Source: Ectobius pallidus (taxonomy: Eukaryota > Arthropoda > Insecta > Blattodea > Ectobiidae). From it: 64,000 bases of DNA. A program made the translations under genes and the position numbers. The notes beneath the pieces were generated by a model. That model saw only the letters and a program-made list of their open reading frames with translations, was not told the DNA's origin and did not search any database. This document shows, one piece after another, positions 11,946-24,273 of the stretch; position 1 is the stretch's first letter; each line of letters opens with the position of its first letter. Location of the stretch: the NCBI GenBank assembly GCA_964059195.1, contig CAXKWD010000005.1, positions 147,155,265 to 147,219,264 of the forward strand. The letters are read 5' to 3'.

Positions 11946-13191
11946 AGAATTTCATAAATGACTTGATTTTATAGATATTGTAACTTTTATTAAAAATAAT
12001 CTTCATACTTTCGCTAAAAATGCGCTATAATTATGTGTAACACACTTCACTCAAGTTAGGCTATTCTCATAAAAAGTATTTGTTTTCCAGACAGATTTTA
12101 GTCTGATAGCATCTAGATCTTCCAGTATCTCATCTACGTTTGGCACTTAAATAAATTAACCTTCTCCATAGTCTAATTTACTAATCGACCAATTGCATTT
12201 GCAATATATTGTACATCTTTCGATTCTCTATTATTTCATCCGTACGAACAGTTCTTTCATTCAGGTGTTCATTAGATTAGTCTTTACATTGCCCGTCTAT
12301 CTCAATCTGGATCATCTTTTCTCCTCTTATATAATTCCTTATTACAAATCTTATATGGAATTCTGGTTCTGCATGAAATTCATGATATATCTATCTTAGT
12401 CTGCATGATTTAATAACTAATACAGGTGATCGGCGATTAAGACTTAATTTTCATCCGTATGAAGTTTTGATCCGAAAATCTTTCTTAGTATTTTGTTCTA
12501 GAATGTTTCAGATGTGTTAGTTATTCTGCTGTAGTGTTAAATTAATGTATAACTTCAGCCAAGAGAAAACGCTGCTTACAAACTCGACGTAAGCTATTTA
12601 ATGCATATAACTTAATAGTTCCCGGTATAGGCAAGCATTCGGCCATTCCGCCATTCGGGTTTTGTTGCCTTCATTTTACTCAAGATTACAGCTTTCTGAA
12701 ACCAAGTTTTTGTAATGTTGAAAGTAGATGTTTCTCCATAATGTTGTCTGTCGATATGTAGTAGGCCTAGTTCAGAGTACTGCCTTCGTTCATACTTCCA
12801 CATTGTGGGCGAGAAAAGTTTTGCTTTGATGAATTGTGACGTCTTACGCGCAAACTAAGTGTAAATTTTAGCAACTACACATAGATTGTTGGCAATTTTC
12901 ACACGGATCAGCCTTACGGTTTTTCGAAGTCCGTTTAAGTGACTTTTTCTTAGTAAGGGTAGACCTAAATGCCACGTATCAGTACAGGATTACGGACAGT
13001 AGGATCATTGTGACAATAGGCTCATTCATGTCTATAGATATACAGGCATCTGAAAGAACTCCTGCAGGATCAAATTCCAGCACATTGACGGCAGTCACAG
13101 GCCTAGGTTGCAGTCCATCCGCGTCGTCAAATAATTATTAAACTTATTTCAGGTTCTTAGAAACTAACTAAGAAGATCATTGTGGGTAATA
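11946..13191. other. AT-rich intergenic DNA
   Basis: A 63-codon minus-strand frame (12612-12803) is open but resembles nothing I know. No support for a gene. Confidence 0.5.
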
Positions 13192-13385
13192 TATATAATA
13201 TAATATATTATATAATATTATATATAAATATATTATAATAAGTAATAATATTATAAATATAAGTATAATATTATATATAATATAATATATTTATTTATAA
13301 TATATAATATATAATATATATTATATAATATATAAATATAATATCATATAATATATATAATATAATATATTTATTTATATATAAC
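13192..13385. repeat. AT-only low-complexity tract
   Basis: About 190 bp of nearly pure A/T built from overlapping TATAATATA units, rich in self-complementary stretches. Confidence 0.9.
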
Positions 13386-13439
13386 TTACGGATAACTATT
13401 TCAAATAAAAGAAAAATTCGATGTCAACTGAACTTAGGC

Positions 13440-13710
13440 GTATCTAGTTTCCTATGCAGCCTGTAGCGTCCACGAGGAGGCGCAGAGTCGGCAACAGGTG
13501 CCGCTGGATGCTTCGCTCAAGTGAATACAAATAAGAGAGTCGAACCGCCTCTTTCACTCTCTCCAGCCAGAGAGAAATGTCGATATCAAGTCTGGTGCGG
13601 TCCCGCTATCTGTGTGTATTACAACTGTGAATTAGCCAGACTACAGTCAAACTCAGAGTGTTATTGGAGCACCGAAGAGAGTTTCTTCTGCACCTTAATT
13701 ATTCCATGAA
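13440..13710. other. Unrecognised GC-richer block
   Basis: Directly after the AT tract the composition rises sharply (for example GTCCACGAGGAGGCGCAGAG). A 62-codon plus-strand frame (13521-13709) is open, but neither its product nor a second copy is recognised. Confidence 0.3.
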
Positions 13711-15672
13711 TACGAAAATACAGGAAGTCATATTAACAGCTTCTGTTTTTGTTTTATTAGGAACAATATAATACACTTGCCACTTTGTGACCTCCTCAGT
13801 CCCTGGGTATCACATATGAAATAAGTTTTGGATTTTTTCTTACGCTACGAACGAGTCAAAGTAATGATACATTCTGCACTGCATGCTCATACTTCTTCTA
13901 TCTCTGTCTATGTGTCGATAACTGAATTAAAAAACTTTAATATAGACCCGATGTATCATGTATTATATCATCCCTGAAACCCCATAAAACACCCCTCAAA
14001 ATAAAATCAGAAATTGATCTATTGAGTATTCGTGTTTTTTAGCCATTGATAACATACATTAGTCCACACGTTAAAATTTGTTGCTGTCTAAATCCCCAAA
14101 CCCCTAATTTTTTCAAAACAATTTTTTTGGGAAAATTTCTTATTTTTCGACACACAGAAACTCATTAAGTACAAAAATATTAATACAGCTCTTATAATTT
14201 CATATCGGGATTGAAGTGAATAAATCAGTTAAATTTTGTATCACCTCAGGAAGAAATATGCAGATTAAATGAGGAAGTAGATAACACTTAAACTTACATT
14301 AAACCTATTTTGCGTTTTGCGACTAAGGCATTGGTTAATGAGATTATCACATTGGTAGTATCTTCAGTTTGGCAACAGCGTATGTCAGAACATCTTTCTG
14401 TTTCAATGGCTTGTCACTAGAAAACAAACCCAATGCGTGACGAATACTCTTGTTTTGACGTTGCCATGTTTCGGGGAATATCTGGTCCATGAGAAAACTT
14501 CCAAAATTATTCATAACCCACTGAGGAAAAATTAATTTCTTAGGTTTTTCTCTGCTGATGTGAAAACATTTCACTATGCAACGAGCCTATAATGGCATTT
14601 ATTAAGGCACGTGTGACGAATACACTTGTCTTGACATTGAAAAGCGAAGTGAGTGTCTTAATTTCCTTTATAAGCAAGTTGTATATAACTGCTTTTGTTC
14701 GACGATAATTGTCTAATTATTGATTTCTTTTAGAGTTCGTAATTGATTAAACAAACGACTCTCGGACAACAGCTCTCGTCATTTCTGATAGATGGCAGGC
14801 AGTCTATAGACGCTTTAACGTCAAACAGTGCACATTATAGACACAGGAAATGAAGTCAATTAAATATAATATTAAAATTAACACGAACATATTTTTTTTA
14901 AAATACAGGTTGTTTATTATGCAGTTTCATTTGCTGATCTCAATGTTTTAAGATCGTTCCGTGTTCTATAATAATCGTACCCCACCTGTATCGCTGTCTA
15001 CCTATTGCAGCCAACGAAAAATGCAGTGCTTGTGTTACCAGTAACTTGAACTAGCTTGTTGTCAATTCTGATCTCGCAGTATCTGAATTGGTCTAACATA
15101 ATTATTTCCGACTTTTCGTTAATTCTATTCTAACTCGTTATTTTGTGTACTTTACGTTTTCGGCATATTCTAGTAGACTATATATATAATCTAAAATGTT
15201 TTTTCCACCTCTGTACTAGTATTTTGAAAGACTAGGCTGAGTGTAATGCTGAATACAAATATTTATTTACTAGCGAATATGTATTGACGTGATGTCTATG
15301 TTCAGTCCAAGTTAAAAATAACCACTGATTCACTGTTGAAATTGTTGATATTGTCTATATGAAGAATGGCTTGTTTCTTGTTATTTGGAATAGCACCAAA
15401 GTAAAAGGAATGTGATATATTAATCCAGAATAACCATTTATTGTTGTGGTGAAGAAATATATTAAAATTATTTTAGGTTTAAAACAATGTTCATATTATA
15501 TTGTGTTGTGGTGAAATTCTTACAGACGTTAAAAACACTTAATTATACAAGTTGATAGTGAATCGTTCTGTAATTGTCAATTAAAATTATTTTGGATTTA
15601 AAATAATGTCCAAATTATAAAATGTCCTCTTCTTGGTAAAATTCTTCACTGTTAAAATCACTTATTTATAAA

Positions 15673-15676
<4 letters not shown>
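13711..15676. other. AT-rich intergenic DNA
   Basis: Nothing recognised. A 75-codon minus-strand frame (14347-14574) has no family features. Confidence 0.55.

Positions 15677-15713
<37 letters not shown>
15677..15713. repeat. (TA)n microsatellite
   Basis: Perfect TA dinucleotide run of about 37 bp; it supplies the alternating Tyr-Ile segment of a minus-strand open frame. Confidence 0.95.
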
Positions 15714-15717
<4 letters not shown>

Positions 15718-16547
15718 ACGCTGATTCAGCAAATTACAAGTAGCGTTGCAATTAAAAATAATGTCAAACTTGCAAGATCTTAATGTGCACTCTACTCTTG
15801 GTTGCATTGAATAGTAAATGAGTAACATTTTTAGTTCAGTACGGCTTCCTATTTTCCAACAAGTTCTTTTACAAAGAATTTTTGTATAAAAAGAATAATG
15901 AAAGAAAAAATACATAATAAATTGTGCCTTAAACAGCATGTTTTATTCAACGTTTGTCCATAAAACATAGCAACTTAGCTTTCAGAACGGCGGTTCCAAA
16001 GTAACTTTTACGGTGTGAAAAGGAAATAACCACAATATTACTGCTATTGGAAAAGCACTTATTTCTTTATGTTAAATATTTGAGTTTGTAAGAACTAGAA
16101 ACCTGAAAGTATCTTTTTCTCGCCTTTAGTTTTGTGATTTATGACGACCGTTTTGTTCGTCACTTGCTCAAATGATTTACGACTTCATCTTCAACTACAA
16201 GTTTGTCATAACTGCTACCAACTTGTCTCGCCACTTGAATTCCCAACCTGCTGTTCGTAGTGTTTGAAGAAAGATAGTTTATTACTAAATGTTGACGCAC
16301 AGTTGCGAACATTCGTCTGAAAAGAACAGAACATAACATGAATATCTCAATCTTGTAAGTTCTGTGAATTCATAGTTGTCACATAAACGTTAAACGAAAG
16401 AGGAACTTTAAGTATTCGGCACTTAAATGTTGCGGTAAAGAAGAATTACATTTCATCAATAAAGTGCAATGAATTCTTGTTCTGTAAGATATGAATAATG
16501 GTATGTTTATTAAGTGCCAGTATGGTACTTTATTTGTGCGGGACGGG
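15714..16547. other. AT-rich intergenic DNA
   Basis: Nothing recognised. Confidence 0.6.
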
Positions 16548-16725
16548 AAAATGTCTGTCCGTCAGTCCGTCCGTCCGTGTGTCTGTACTCGTGATAACTC
16601 AAATACGTTTTATCAGATTTTCATGAAACTTGGTATATGCATTCATGATGTGCATGGAAAGAAGCCTATTTATTTTGAACCAAATCGGTTGACCGGTACC
16701 GGAGTAACGACTGGTTAAAAGTAAC
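16548..16725 (+). repeat. Transposon-type fragment with GTCC repeat head
   Basis: A short (GTCC)n run followed by a segment with TTTTCATGAAACTTGG and AACCAAATCGGTTGACCGGTA. This pattern is familiar from internal parts of insect repetitive elements, but no ends are visible, so the class is open. The 75-residue frame over it is probably not a gene. Confidence 0.4.
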
Positions 16726-16975
16726 GCGCTTTTAAATGGGCGATCATGAATATACTACAATGCTACGTTGCATAATCATTGAAGTCCTTGACTCCAATAC
16801 AGTCAGATGTTTATTTATTTCGTTGATCAAGTTGAAATGAGTACTACATGAAAACTGAATATGCAGAAGGTATATTACTGTGAAATAATTAAGCCTTCGT
16901 ACATTCAGTGGAGTTCTTGCCAGTGCATTTTGTGAAATGTTGACATTTTAAGCAATTTCTTATATCGGAGGTCTG

Positions 16976-17186
16976 GTAGGGGTGCACTCAGCCTCGTGAT
17001 TCCAAATTGAGGAGCTACTTGATAGAGAAGTAGCGGCTCCGGTCATGAAAACCACCAATAACGGCCGTGGGTGTCGGCATGCTGACCACATGCCCCCCAA
17101 TCCTGCCATCTGCCTACGGGAGATGACGCAGCGGTCGGGTGGTAGGCCAAGTCCCTCCAGGGATGTAGCGCCACGGAGTTTAGTTT
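16976..17186 (+). mobile_element. tRNA-derived SINE, family 2, 5'-truncated
   Basis: Body matches 11664-11945. It begins after the tRNA-like head and ends at GGGATGTAGCGCCACGGAG followed by a TTTAGTTTTTTAG tail. Confidence 0.7.
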
Positions 17187-17289
17187 TTTAGTTTTAGTGT
17201 ATGCGAGTATGATCTAAGGTTAAGTATTAAAATTTATACCTTTGTTCTTCAGAATGTTTTGACATAAATAAGAGAATAGGCCTATTGTT

Positions 17290-17432
17290 GACTTGAGGAA
17301 TTTAATGTCAATTCGTTCTGTTGTTTTCTAGTTATCCCACTTCACATATGCTTATCAAACTTTCTTTAGAGACCGTGGTATAAAATTCAATGGTTTCTGA
17401 AATATCGGCTATTAACTCCATCTGGCGCCTGG
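17290..17432 (+). repeat. Dispersed repeat, copy 2 of 2
   Basis: Second copy of the sequence at 519-670 in the same orientation. Same start (GACTTGAGGAATTTA) and same approximate end. Class unknown. Confidence 0.6.
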
Positions 17433-18342
17433 TTTTATTTATGTATTCCTAAATGCCATGGTCCCATGTCTGTAAATTTACAAGCATGTAAAATAATTTT
17501 AGGGACATAGGCTATTCCCGTCGTATGCCTCAGTAGCAGTACACAAAGGACTGTGATTAAATAACTATAGCAGGTGTTGTTATGAACTCGACAGTTCGTG
17601 AGTATCCACAGAGCAATATTTCAAAGCCAATATTTTCCTAATGTTTTGATGTATGAAGTTCTAGCTCAGTCTTAACTCAGCAGCTACCAAAGAGAATGAA
17701 ACGAATTCGGAGATCTGAAAAAGACATCTCTTTCAATTCTAGGGGAAAATGTTTGTAGATTTATATAAATGAAGATGTATATTCCGGATTTTAATTGTAA
17801 AGTTTTTTTCTTCTCTGTCTCTCTTCCCATCAGCTTTTAAGCTATACCCACCAATATGGCATCTTGTCATCGTCACTTCCCAAGCCAGTCGTATTTTATT
17901 TCGTTGCTTCAGGTGGAGAGGCGAGTGTGTATTGAATGAAGAAGCATGTGGTGCGGGCAGGTCGATACTGCCGGGGTAACAGATGTCTCCAGCACAACAC
18001 TATAATCTTGGTCACATGGAGACCCGCCTACATTCATTCTTCATGGTTAACAGCGTATTTCTGTTACCCAGTGTCTGACTCTTCTTCTGTGTTTTAGTGA
18101 TTATTATCTTTCAAATAATCCCAAAAGAGGGATTGAAATGAAATGAAATGAAAATAGCCATAATGTCCCGTGAAGGGCAAAGGCCTCCTATTGAATAGGG
18201 AAAGCTCATTTACACTAACGTGGTGAGCTACTCCACGTTAGGTGTTGTTCATATATAATGACACCTTTTTACTGATTGTGTTGTGGTACACTATTTAGTC
18301 ACTCTTGTGTATGAACACTAAAAGAGGGATTAGGTTCCTTTA
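17433..18342. other. Intergenic DNA with a short hairpin
   Basis: No gene seen. Around 18217-18243, CTAACGTGG and CCACGTTAG form a 9-bp perfect stem with a 9-nt loop. A short (AAATG)n run lies near 18135-18152. Confidence 0.5.
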
Positions 18343-18745
18343 AAGCAAGGATCTCCAAAATTCTGGAACACGAGAGCCACATTTGAAGTCAAAGGTCTCA
18401 ACTGGGGCCAGATGAACAAATTTGATTAGAAATACAAAAAGTATTTGTATTTGGAATTTATTATTGTTATTATTATTAAAGTTAATATGAAAACAATGCA
18501 GTTTGCACTTTAAAGAAACACTCTTAAACTTATACTTCAGTGAGAGATGTGAAACTTGCTTATTGAATCCAGAATTTTGTCAAACTGTGGCTGCAATTCG
18601 GTCTGTTAAATAAGTAAAATGTCTCGCAAATCTTGGCCACTCAGATTACCTCTATAATTTTACTTTGTGTATTTCAACAGAAGAAAATGTTTGCTCACAC
18701 TTATGTGAAGTCCCAAATATAGATATGATAGCGCGGTGGGTAAAA
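18343..18745 (-). pseudogene. hAT transposase C-terminus and 3' end (dead)
   Basis: On the minus strand near 18710-18660 the translation reads KCEQTFSSVEIHKVK. After a frameshift it reads NYRGNLSGQDLRDILLI, a stop, then QTELQPQFDKILDSIS, ending at a stop near 18540. CEQTFS-x-(M/V)-K/H plus L...DLRDILL is the pattern of the hAT dimerisation domain (hATC) at the extreme C-terminus of hAT transposases. The downstream 200 bp would be the 3' UTR, ending near 18343 in CAAGGATCTCCAAAATTCTGG-like terminal sequence as read on the plus strand. Nothing of the catalytic region remains. With one frameshift and one in-frame stop, it is inactive. Confidence 0.65.
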
Positions 18746-19059
18746 CATTTCAATTGTCAAATCAATTGCAAGTGGCTTTGCCATTCTTTTTTTTTTTTCT
18801 TTTTTTTTTCATAATTCGGTAATAAAAGCATCGATTTTTTAATGCATGGTATTATCGATCATTTCGATTCTGTGAACTCACCCTGGACGATTCGTTTGTG
18901 TATAATACCAAAAAGAATAGAGGCGCTTTCTAATCGTGGAATGCACTCCAAAGCCGGATTTTTAGCTGTTTCATTATAGTTATTAATCGTTTAGTTTGTT
19001 TATGCTTCGCGTGTAAGTGTTAATACATATGTTTTAATTATTTTGCTCTTAATTTTTTA

Positions 19060-19103
19060 TCTTTTAATTAATTATCGTGGGCGAAGCCGCGGGCACCTGC
19101 TGG
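19060..19103 (+). mobile_element. Helitron 3' terminus (orphan)
   Basis: CGTGGGCGAAGCCGCGGG forms an imperfect GC-rich hairpin with a GAA loop. It is followed by CACCTGCTGG and then T. A hairpin roughly 10 nt before CTRR (here CTGG), followed by a target T, is the Helitron 3' signature. The 5' end was not found, so the length is unknown. Confidence 0.55.
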
Positions 19104-21245
19104 TGTATTATGTTAATCAGGAATAGTTACAGTACTGAAAAGTTTTTCCATATTGGTAGAGTAGTTTTTTAGTAATGCATAATTTTTAGAAAGTTCCAAA
19201 TTTGGTTGTAAAAGAATAATATGATTTTAAATAGAAGTATATTATTTTAATACTTACAGGATGAGAGATTTTGTGAAATGTGTTTACTTTGTTACTATTG
19301 TAGATTTCATTTCTTCTCTTTTATTATATGAATGAACTTTACTGCTCAGAATCTACATAAAAGCGTCAGTGAAGACATAAAGCTTTTCATATCTTTTTTG
19401 TTAGCTGGAAATTGAATTTCAAATGACAGATGGTTTGTATAGATCTTAATATGATTCAGGAATAATTGAATTTATGTCTTGTAAACGGAGTTTAAGTGAA
19501 TTTCAAGCAAGACGATTAGGGGTGAGATGTACTGTAAGACGGAAAATCGATTCAGAGGATCTAACAAAGATAAAGTTCCCTTTGTATATAATACATTATA
19601 ATCGTTCCTTTTCCCTTCAATGATAAGGAAGGCAATCCTCCGTTTTATTTGTGCTTTTCTTTCGAAAAGAAACATTAGCATTAACAAAATAAACACACAC
19701 ATTTATCTTTTACATCAGTAAAACAGAATTTGTGCCCCATTTACTACTAAAATACGGCATGGGGCATAAGTCATGGCAACTATCTTTTCTTTTAAAATTT
19801 TTAAAATATACAATTGAGACCATGAGGTTCACAGTAGTCTAAGCAGCATGTACAATGTTTTAAGATATTAGTACTTGATGGTTTACTATAGTTAACAATA
19901 GTTCACTGAAATTTGTTATCAAACAAAATTTCAACATGTGTATTTTATGCATTGCAGTGGAAACTGTAGGTTACTTGTATCAGTATGGTCCTGATATTGC
20001 GAGTATTGTAATGAATAGCACTTGTGAAAGTTTGACTCTAAATAGATGTGTATTATCAATATGGTATACACTGTACTGACAATGAAATGTTTTAATCCAA
20101 CGAAAATAAAATATTATTCATACTTATGTTAAATTATGATATCCCAAACAAGTATTTAAATATTTCACATTCATATTATTTGCACCCAATTTTGGCAGCA
20201 AGCGGTAATATAATATGTGAGACTCAGAGCACAAAATGATGTAACTCCACCACGGACCTAAGCAGTTAGCCTGAAAGAGGTAGTATTAGCAAGTTCAGTT
20301 ATTTAATCTTTGTTCAAGACTTCTGGTATCTTACTAGAACCCAATGTTATGAGAGAAGTTATATGTCATGAGATGGCGAAATAAATCCTGTGTTTAGTAG
20401 CTATCGAGAATTTGATTTGGAGGTGGGTCATGAAAAACACCAGATGGTAGACTACAATTAGTTAATCCCTTTGCGGATTAAAACCAATGCCTGCAGTAAA
20501 CATTTCGTAATTGCTATGGTTTATTGTTAATATTACTTGAACTATCATCCTGGAAAAATTTACTAGAATTAATTTTCATTAAAGCACGTTACTAATTGCA
20601 TTGTCTGCCTCCAGGGAAATTCTAGGAATTTTGCACATAGCACAGATATTTTCCCATAACAGCTATGAATAGAATAGAAAATAATTAATGTAAACTTCTA
20701 CCAAGAAATATTTTAATTATACCTTCGTCTGCATGATTCTGTACACCAGAAGCGTCATCGTTTTGTAGTTTACTTTTTCCATACCTTACGGCACATGAAA
20801 GCATAACAGAGACGGAGAAACATTTTATAATAGACCCCTTCTGATCTGGGTTTCCGCGAGGTTAGATAAAGTTTTGAGATGAAAAACAAAAAACATATTT
20901 TTTATTATGAACAACAACGTTGAATAGGAAAGTTTTCTACTCTTCAGTGACCGAAACTTTACTTCCAAGAGATTGACTTTCTATTTGACAACCATTTCAG
21001 AATTTTAATATGAGACGACACAACTTTAAAGTGGTCTTTCTGTTATCTCTTTCCTTCGAAATAGAATAAAATAGAAATACAGTCTCTAGAAGACATAATG
21101 CTTTAAGAATTTACACAGGAATTCATAGTCCTTCTAAGATTAAAGGATGCTGTGATTTTGTTAAAATAATCTGTCGAATTCTCACCATTACATAGGCATG
21201 TAAAGAAAATTAGAAGCCGTTTTAAAAGGGACACTCTAGCCTTGT
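19104..21245. other. AT-rich intergenic DNA
   Basis: Nothing recognised except a solitary mariner-type end listed at 19752-19800. Confidence 0.55.
19752..19800 (+). repeat. Solitary mariner-type terminal repeat
   Basis: TACGGCATGGGGCATAAGTC continuing to CATGGCAACTATC matches the ends of the two mariner derivatives (34912-35478 and 42699-43218). No partner end lies nearby. Confidence 0.6.
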
Positions 21246-21365
21246 TTTCTTCTTCTTCTTCTTCTTCTTCTTCTTTTGTTTAACAGGGATTAAGTCAATC
21301 GGCCTGTTCCGGCCTCAATCCATCTTAGTCTGGGTCGTACCCTCGTTCCCGTTCTTCCCAATTCC
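21246..21365 (-). pseudogene. Non-LTR retrotransposon 3' tail with (GAA)n
   Basis: The minus strand reads PRLRWIEAGTGRLT, a stop, then a short tail into (GAA)n (seen on the plus strand as (TTC)n at 21247-21275). It is the same ending as the split retrotransposon at 42459-42613, which reads PRLRWIEAGRGRLA and stops before its own (GAA)n tract. Only about 30 codons survive. Confidence 0.75.
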
Positions 21366-22295
21366 CCCTATATTCTATCATTTTATCCTATATTGCCTCA
21401 TTTTGACGAATATTTGTTTATAATCCTGATGTGTAACGTCTACAATGACGTTGTCTGTCTAAACATGGATTATGCAATTTTACCGCTTCACCGTCCATTG
21501 GCCACATTTCTGGAGTACGTATTCATTTACACCAAACAAAATTATTTGCAAGGAAGACTTATCCACACGACGACCAGAATCTTTGTACCGTAGCTAACAT
21601 AGGACAAATGTTTCCTGGAACTGAGGAATCTAGAATATGTCTGCCTACAACTAGTTGCTGTTCACTGATCGACAGGTTTGAGGGCAGTGGGGAAAATAGT
21701 GTAAGTAGCAGTTCTGGGAGAAGAGGTAGTCATAGCATGAAAAGTTATGTTGGGTTTTATTTCACATACGATACTTAAGAAGGTGCATAGGTGTGAAGAA
21801 GTGTGTTTCAAGAAAGAGAAAATTAATAAAGAAAGCCTTCCAGTACAGGTCGGGCATCGTAAACTTTTCAAAGGGCAATTCCCTATTCACATCACAAATT
21901 TAGTTAAATGTTCCCAGAGCAATTGTTAACATTTTTAGGACATCACATCCTCCTATAAAATGTTATGCGCTGTCTTCATGATTAAAGTAGACGCCTTTAT
22001 GAACAGTCTGTTTTAAAAGTAGGCTATTGTAAATCACTATTTACGTCCATATTAATAAGACGTTTGATTGTCGACGTCAGATTGTCGATATAGCCTACCC
22101 GTTGGAATCCTTGAATATCAAGTTCTCCCGATTTTGTCACAGTGTGTTTACTAGAAAGTATTCATTAACTCAGCTGGACAAATTAATTTTTGGCTAAATT
22201 TACCTATGTTCAACCCATCCCTCCTTGAAAGTTATTGTTTTCTTCAGTTTATCGCGAAAAACTGAGTAAAAATAAAGTATATTGTGACTTTTTAA
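21366..22295. other. AT-rich intergenic DNA
   Basis: Two overlapping short frames near 21662-21929 on opposite strands are unrecognised. Nothing else seen. Confidence 0.5.
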
Positions 22296-22720
22296 AAAAT
22301 TTATTTATTTAAGGTCGCTTTTTAACTGCCAGGGTCACCAGCGACCACAATAATTAATACATTTATATTCAAAAGTGCTACAAGAAGTGAAGTATGAAGA
22401 AAACATATATGAAACTTAAAATTTAGTAAGAAGAACAACATATTAAACATAAAAAGGAATGGAAGTAATTTAGCAACTATTGACAAACTATGAATTGAAT
22501 TGACATATGAATGATTTTAACTGCGATAGTTACAAAAATGAGATAACCTTAAGGCATCCTTAATCATTTTTAAATATGTTGTATAAGTCTCCTTTGATAT
22601 TTAACAGGCGCCTTACATAACCGTGGACATTCCAGAATAAGATGGTAGGAAGTTACATCCCCAAGCATTGACTTTATTCTTCCTCGTAGGCCTAACTCTT
22701 TTATAAATCATCCTACATTA
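22296..22720 (-). pseudogene. Non-LTR retrotransposon C-terminal remnant
   Basis: The minus strand reads a stretch ending GRIKSMLGDVTSYHLILECP, then (after a frameshift) LLNIKGDLYNIFKND. The T-x-x-H-L-x-L-x-C-P pattern is the His/Cys segment at the C-terminus of many I/R1/Jockey-type LINE ORF2 proteins. The 3' end carries a (TAAA)n-like tail near 22296-22315. Several stops interrupt it. The clade assignment is tentative. Confidence 0.5.
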
Positions 22721-23698
22721 AGCAATGAGGAATATTTAAATTTTACTTCAGCTGATAAAAGGGTCTTTTATTGTTAAAGACGAAGGAATGTGCCTTATTT
22801 TGCTATTTTATAGCAGACTGTACGACCTACCTGAATAAGCTTCTTCTTACGTGGAATATAATAAGACTTATTCTTTGCAGCAAACTAAATGAGAGCATTC
22901 CGCTTAGAGTGGAATAATAAATGAGAGAATTTAGTTCCTGTGAACACGTACAAAGGAATTCATCCTTGTTACATTCCCTGAAAGGGCAAAGGACTCTTGA
23001 CATTTCAAATAACTGGTTCAACCGACTTAGTGTTCCTTAGAAACTCCATATCGTTCCATATTTCTGAAAAGCAGTTGACCTTACTGACATTACATCACCA
23101 TAGACGGAATTCGTATATTATAGAAGGCCCTTTGAGGGGGAAGGAAAAAGAAAAACTGCACATGCATAAGTTAAGGCCATTTAAATTTTTCTGAATACTA
23201 TGATTTAAATTAAGCTTATCGTGGAAATATGGAGACTTAACAGCATAATAGGAGACCATGGTTAATGCTAATATTTTGCTCTGAATGTGCCTGAGTATAT
23301 GTGCCCTTCCACTGTCGTTTTGTAATGATCCTAGCAATATCAATCCATTTTATAGGTAGTTGACAAAAGGGAGCTTCTGAGATAGGCCTATACACAAATA
23401 AAATTAATATTCCGTTATGTCTAATCATATTAATTTTATTGTTCTTATAAATAGTAATAATGATAATAATAATTTAATTTATAAGCTGATTTTCTGTTAC
23501 AAGTTAAACAAGAAATTATAATTTTATATGATGTTTTCAAAAAAGATTCCAATATTTAGAGAGAAGGTAGTAGGCATCAAAACAAGAAACGAGAATCATA
23601 AACATGGGTCCTAAAATCCTAGTTCTGAGAAATCAGCAAATGTTTACCATCTCTGTCAGAGCAGCATATCTTCTACTGTGAGATCTTTCGCAAGGTAC
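22721..23698. other. AT-rich intergenic DNA
   Basis: Several overlapping short frames on both strands (22827-23428) look random. Nothing recognised. Confidence 0.5.
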
Positions 23699-24224
23699 TT
23701 TTTTTTTTTAAACCTTTTTATTTACAGCATGCGCCATTACACAATATTGTAATAATACATGCTATTTCTTCTCTATAATCTAATTATATGCACATATTTA
23801 CATCTTGATATTCCTAACGTTCGTTGCCAATATGATTTTCATTTTTTCTCTGAATTTTGTCAAAATCTATTTTATTTACAAAATTTTGAAAGCTTCTGCA
23901 ATGTTTAGCGATGATTTCATGGTTATTTAGTGGCCAGTGTCCACCTTTCTTTTGAATGCACTTGCGTAGTTCATCTCTCTCATTCTTGAACAGTTCACAC
24001 TCCCATAATATGTGTTGCACTGTCTGGGTGTTATTGCACACGCACATTGAATTGTCCTTTATCCGAAACCTTTGTAAATACACGCCGAATTTTCCATGTC
24101 CTGTAATAACTGCTGTCATATTATGGTTCAAGGTCATTTTCGTCTTCAGTCTAGCATTAACTGTAGGAAAGAATGTTCTGGTTTGTGCTCCTTTGGTTGT
24201 ATTTCGCCACTCGTTTTCCCATAG
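23699..24224 (-). pseudogene. R1/I/Loa-type LINE ORF2 C-terminus with poly(A)
   Basis: The open minus-strand frame (stop at 23814-23816) holds ENEWRNTTKGAQTRTFFP, then TAVITGHGKFGVYLQRF, CVCNNTQTVQHILWECELF and NERDELRKCI. This is the standard C-terminal block after the RNase H region in R1/I/Loa-type LINEs: a TGHG-x-F-x-x-YL-x-RF motif followed by a C-x-C...H...C zinc-binding-like cluster. The 3' UTR is about 100 bp and ends in an A tract (plus-strand T run at 23699-23711). The copy is severely 5'-truncated. Its 5' limit coincides with the centre of a perfect palindrome (24183-24273), so residues upstream of about LRLWENEW are not genuine element sequence. Confidence 0.85.
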
Positions 24225-24273
24225 ACGTAAGCTATGGGAAAACGAGTGGCGAAATACAACCAAAGGAGCACAA
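24183..24273. repeat. Perfect 42-bp inverted repeat with 7-nt loop
   Basis: The arms 24183-24224 and 24232-24273 are exact reverse complements with loop 24225-24231. The left arm is retrotransposon coding sequence (minus strand); the right arm is its inverted duplicate. This looks like a snap-back event at the 5' truncation point. Confidence 0.95.

Noticed and set aside
15658..15939. 93-codon minus-strand frame with a Tyr-Ile repeat
   Set aside because: The repeat is a (TA)n microsatellite, and the remainder has no recognised domain.
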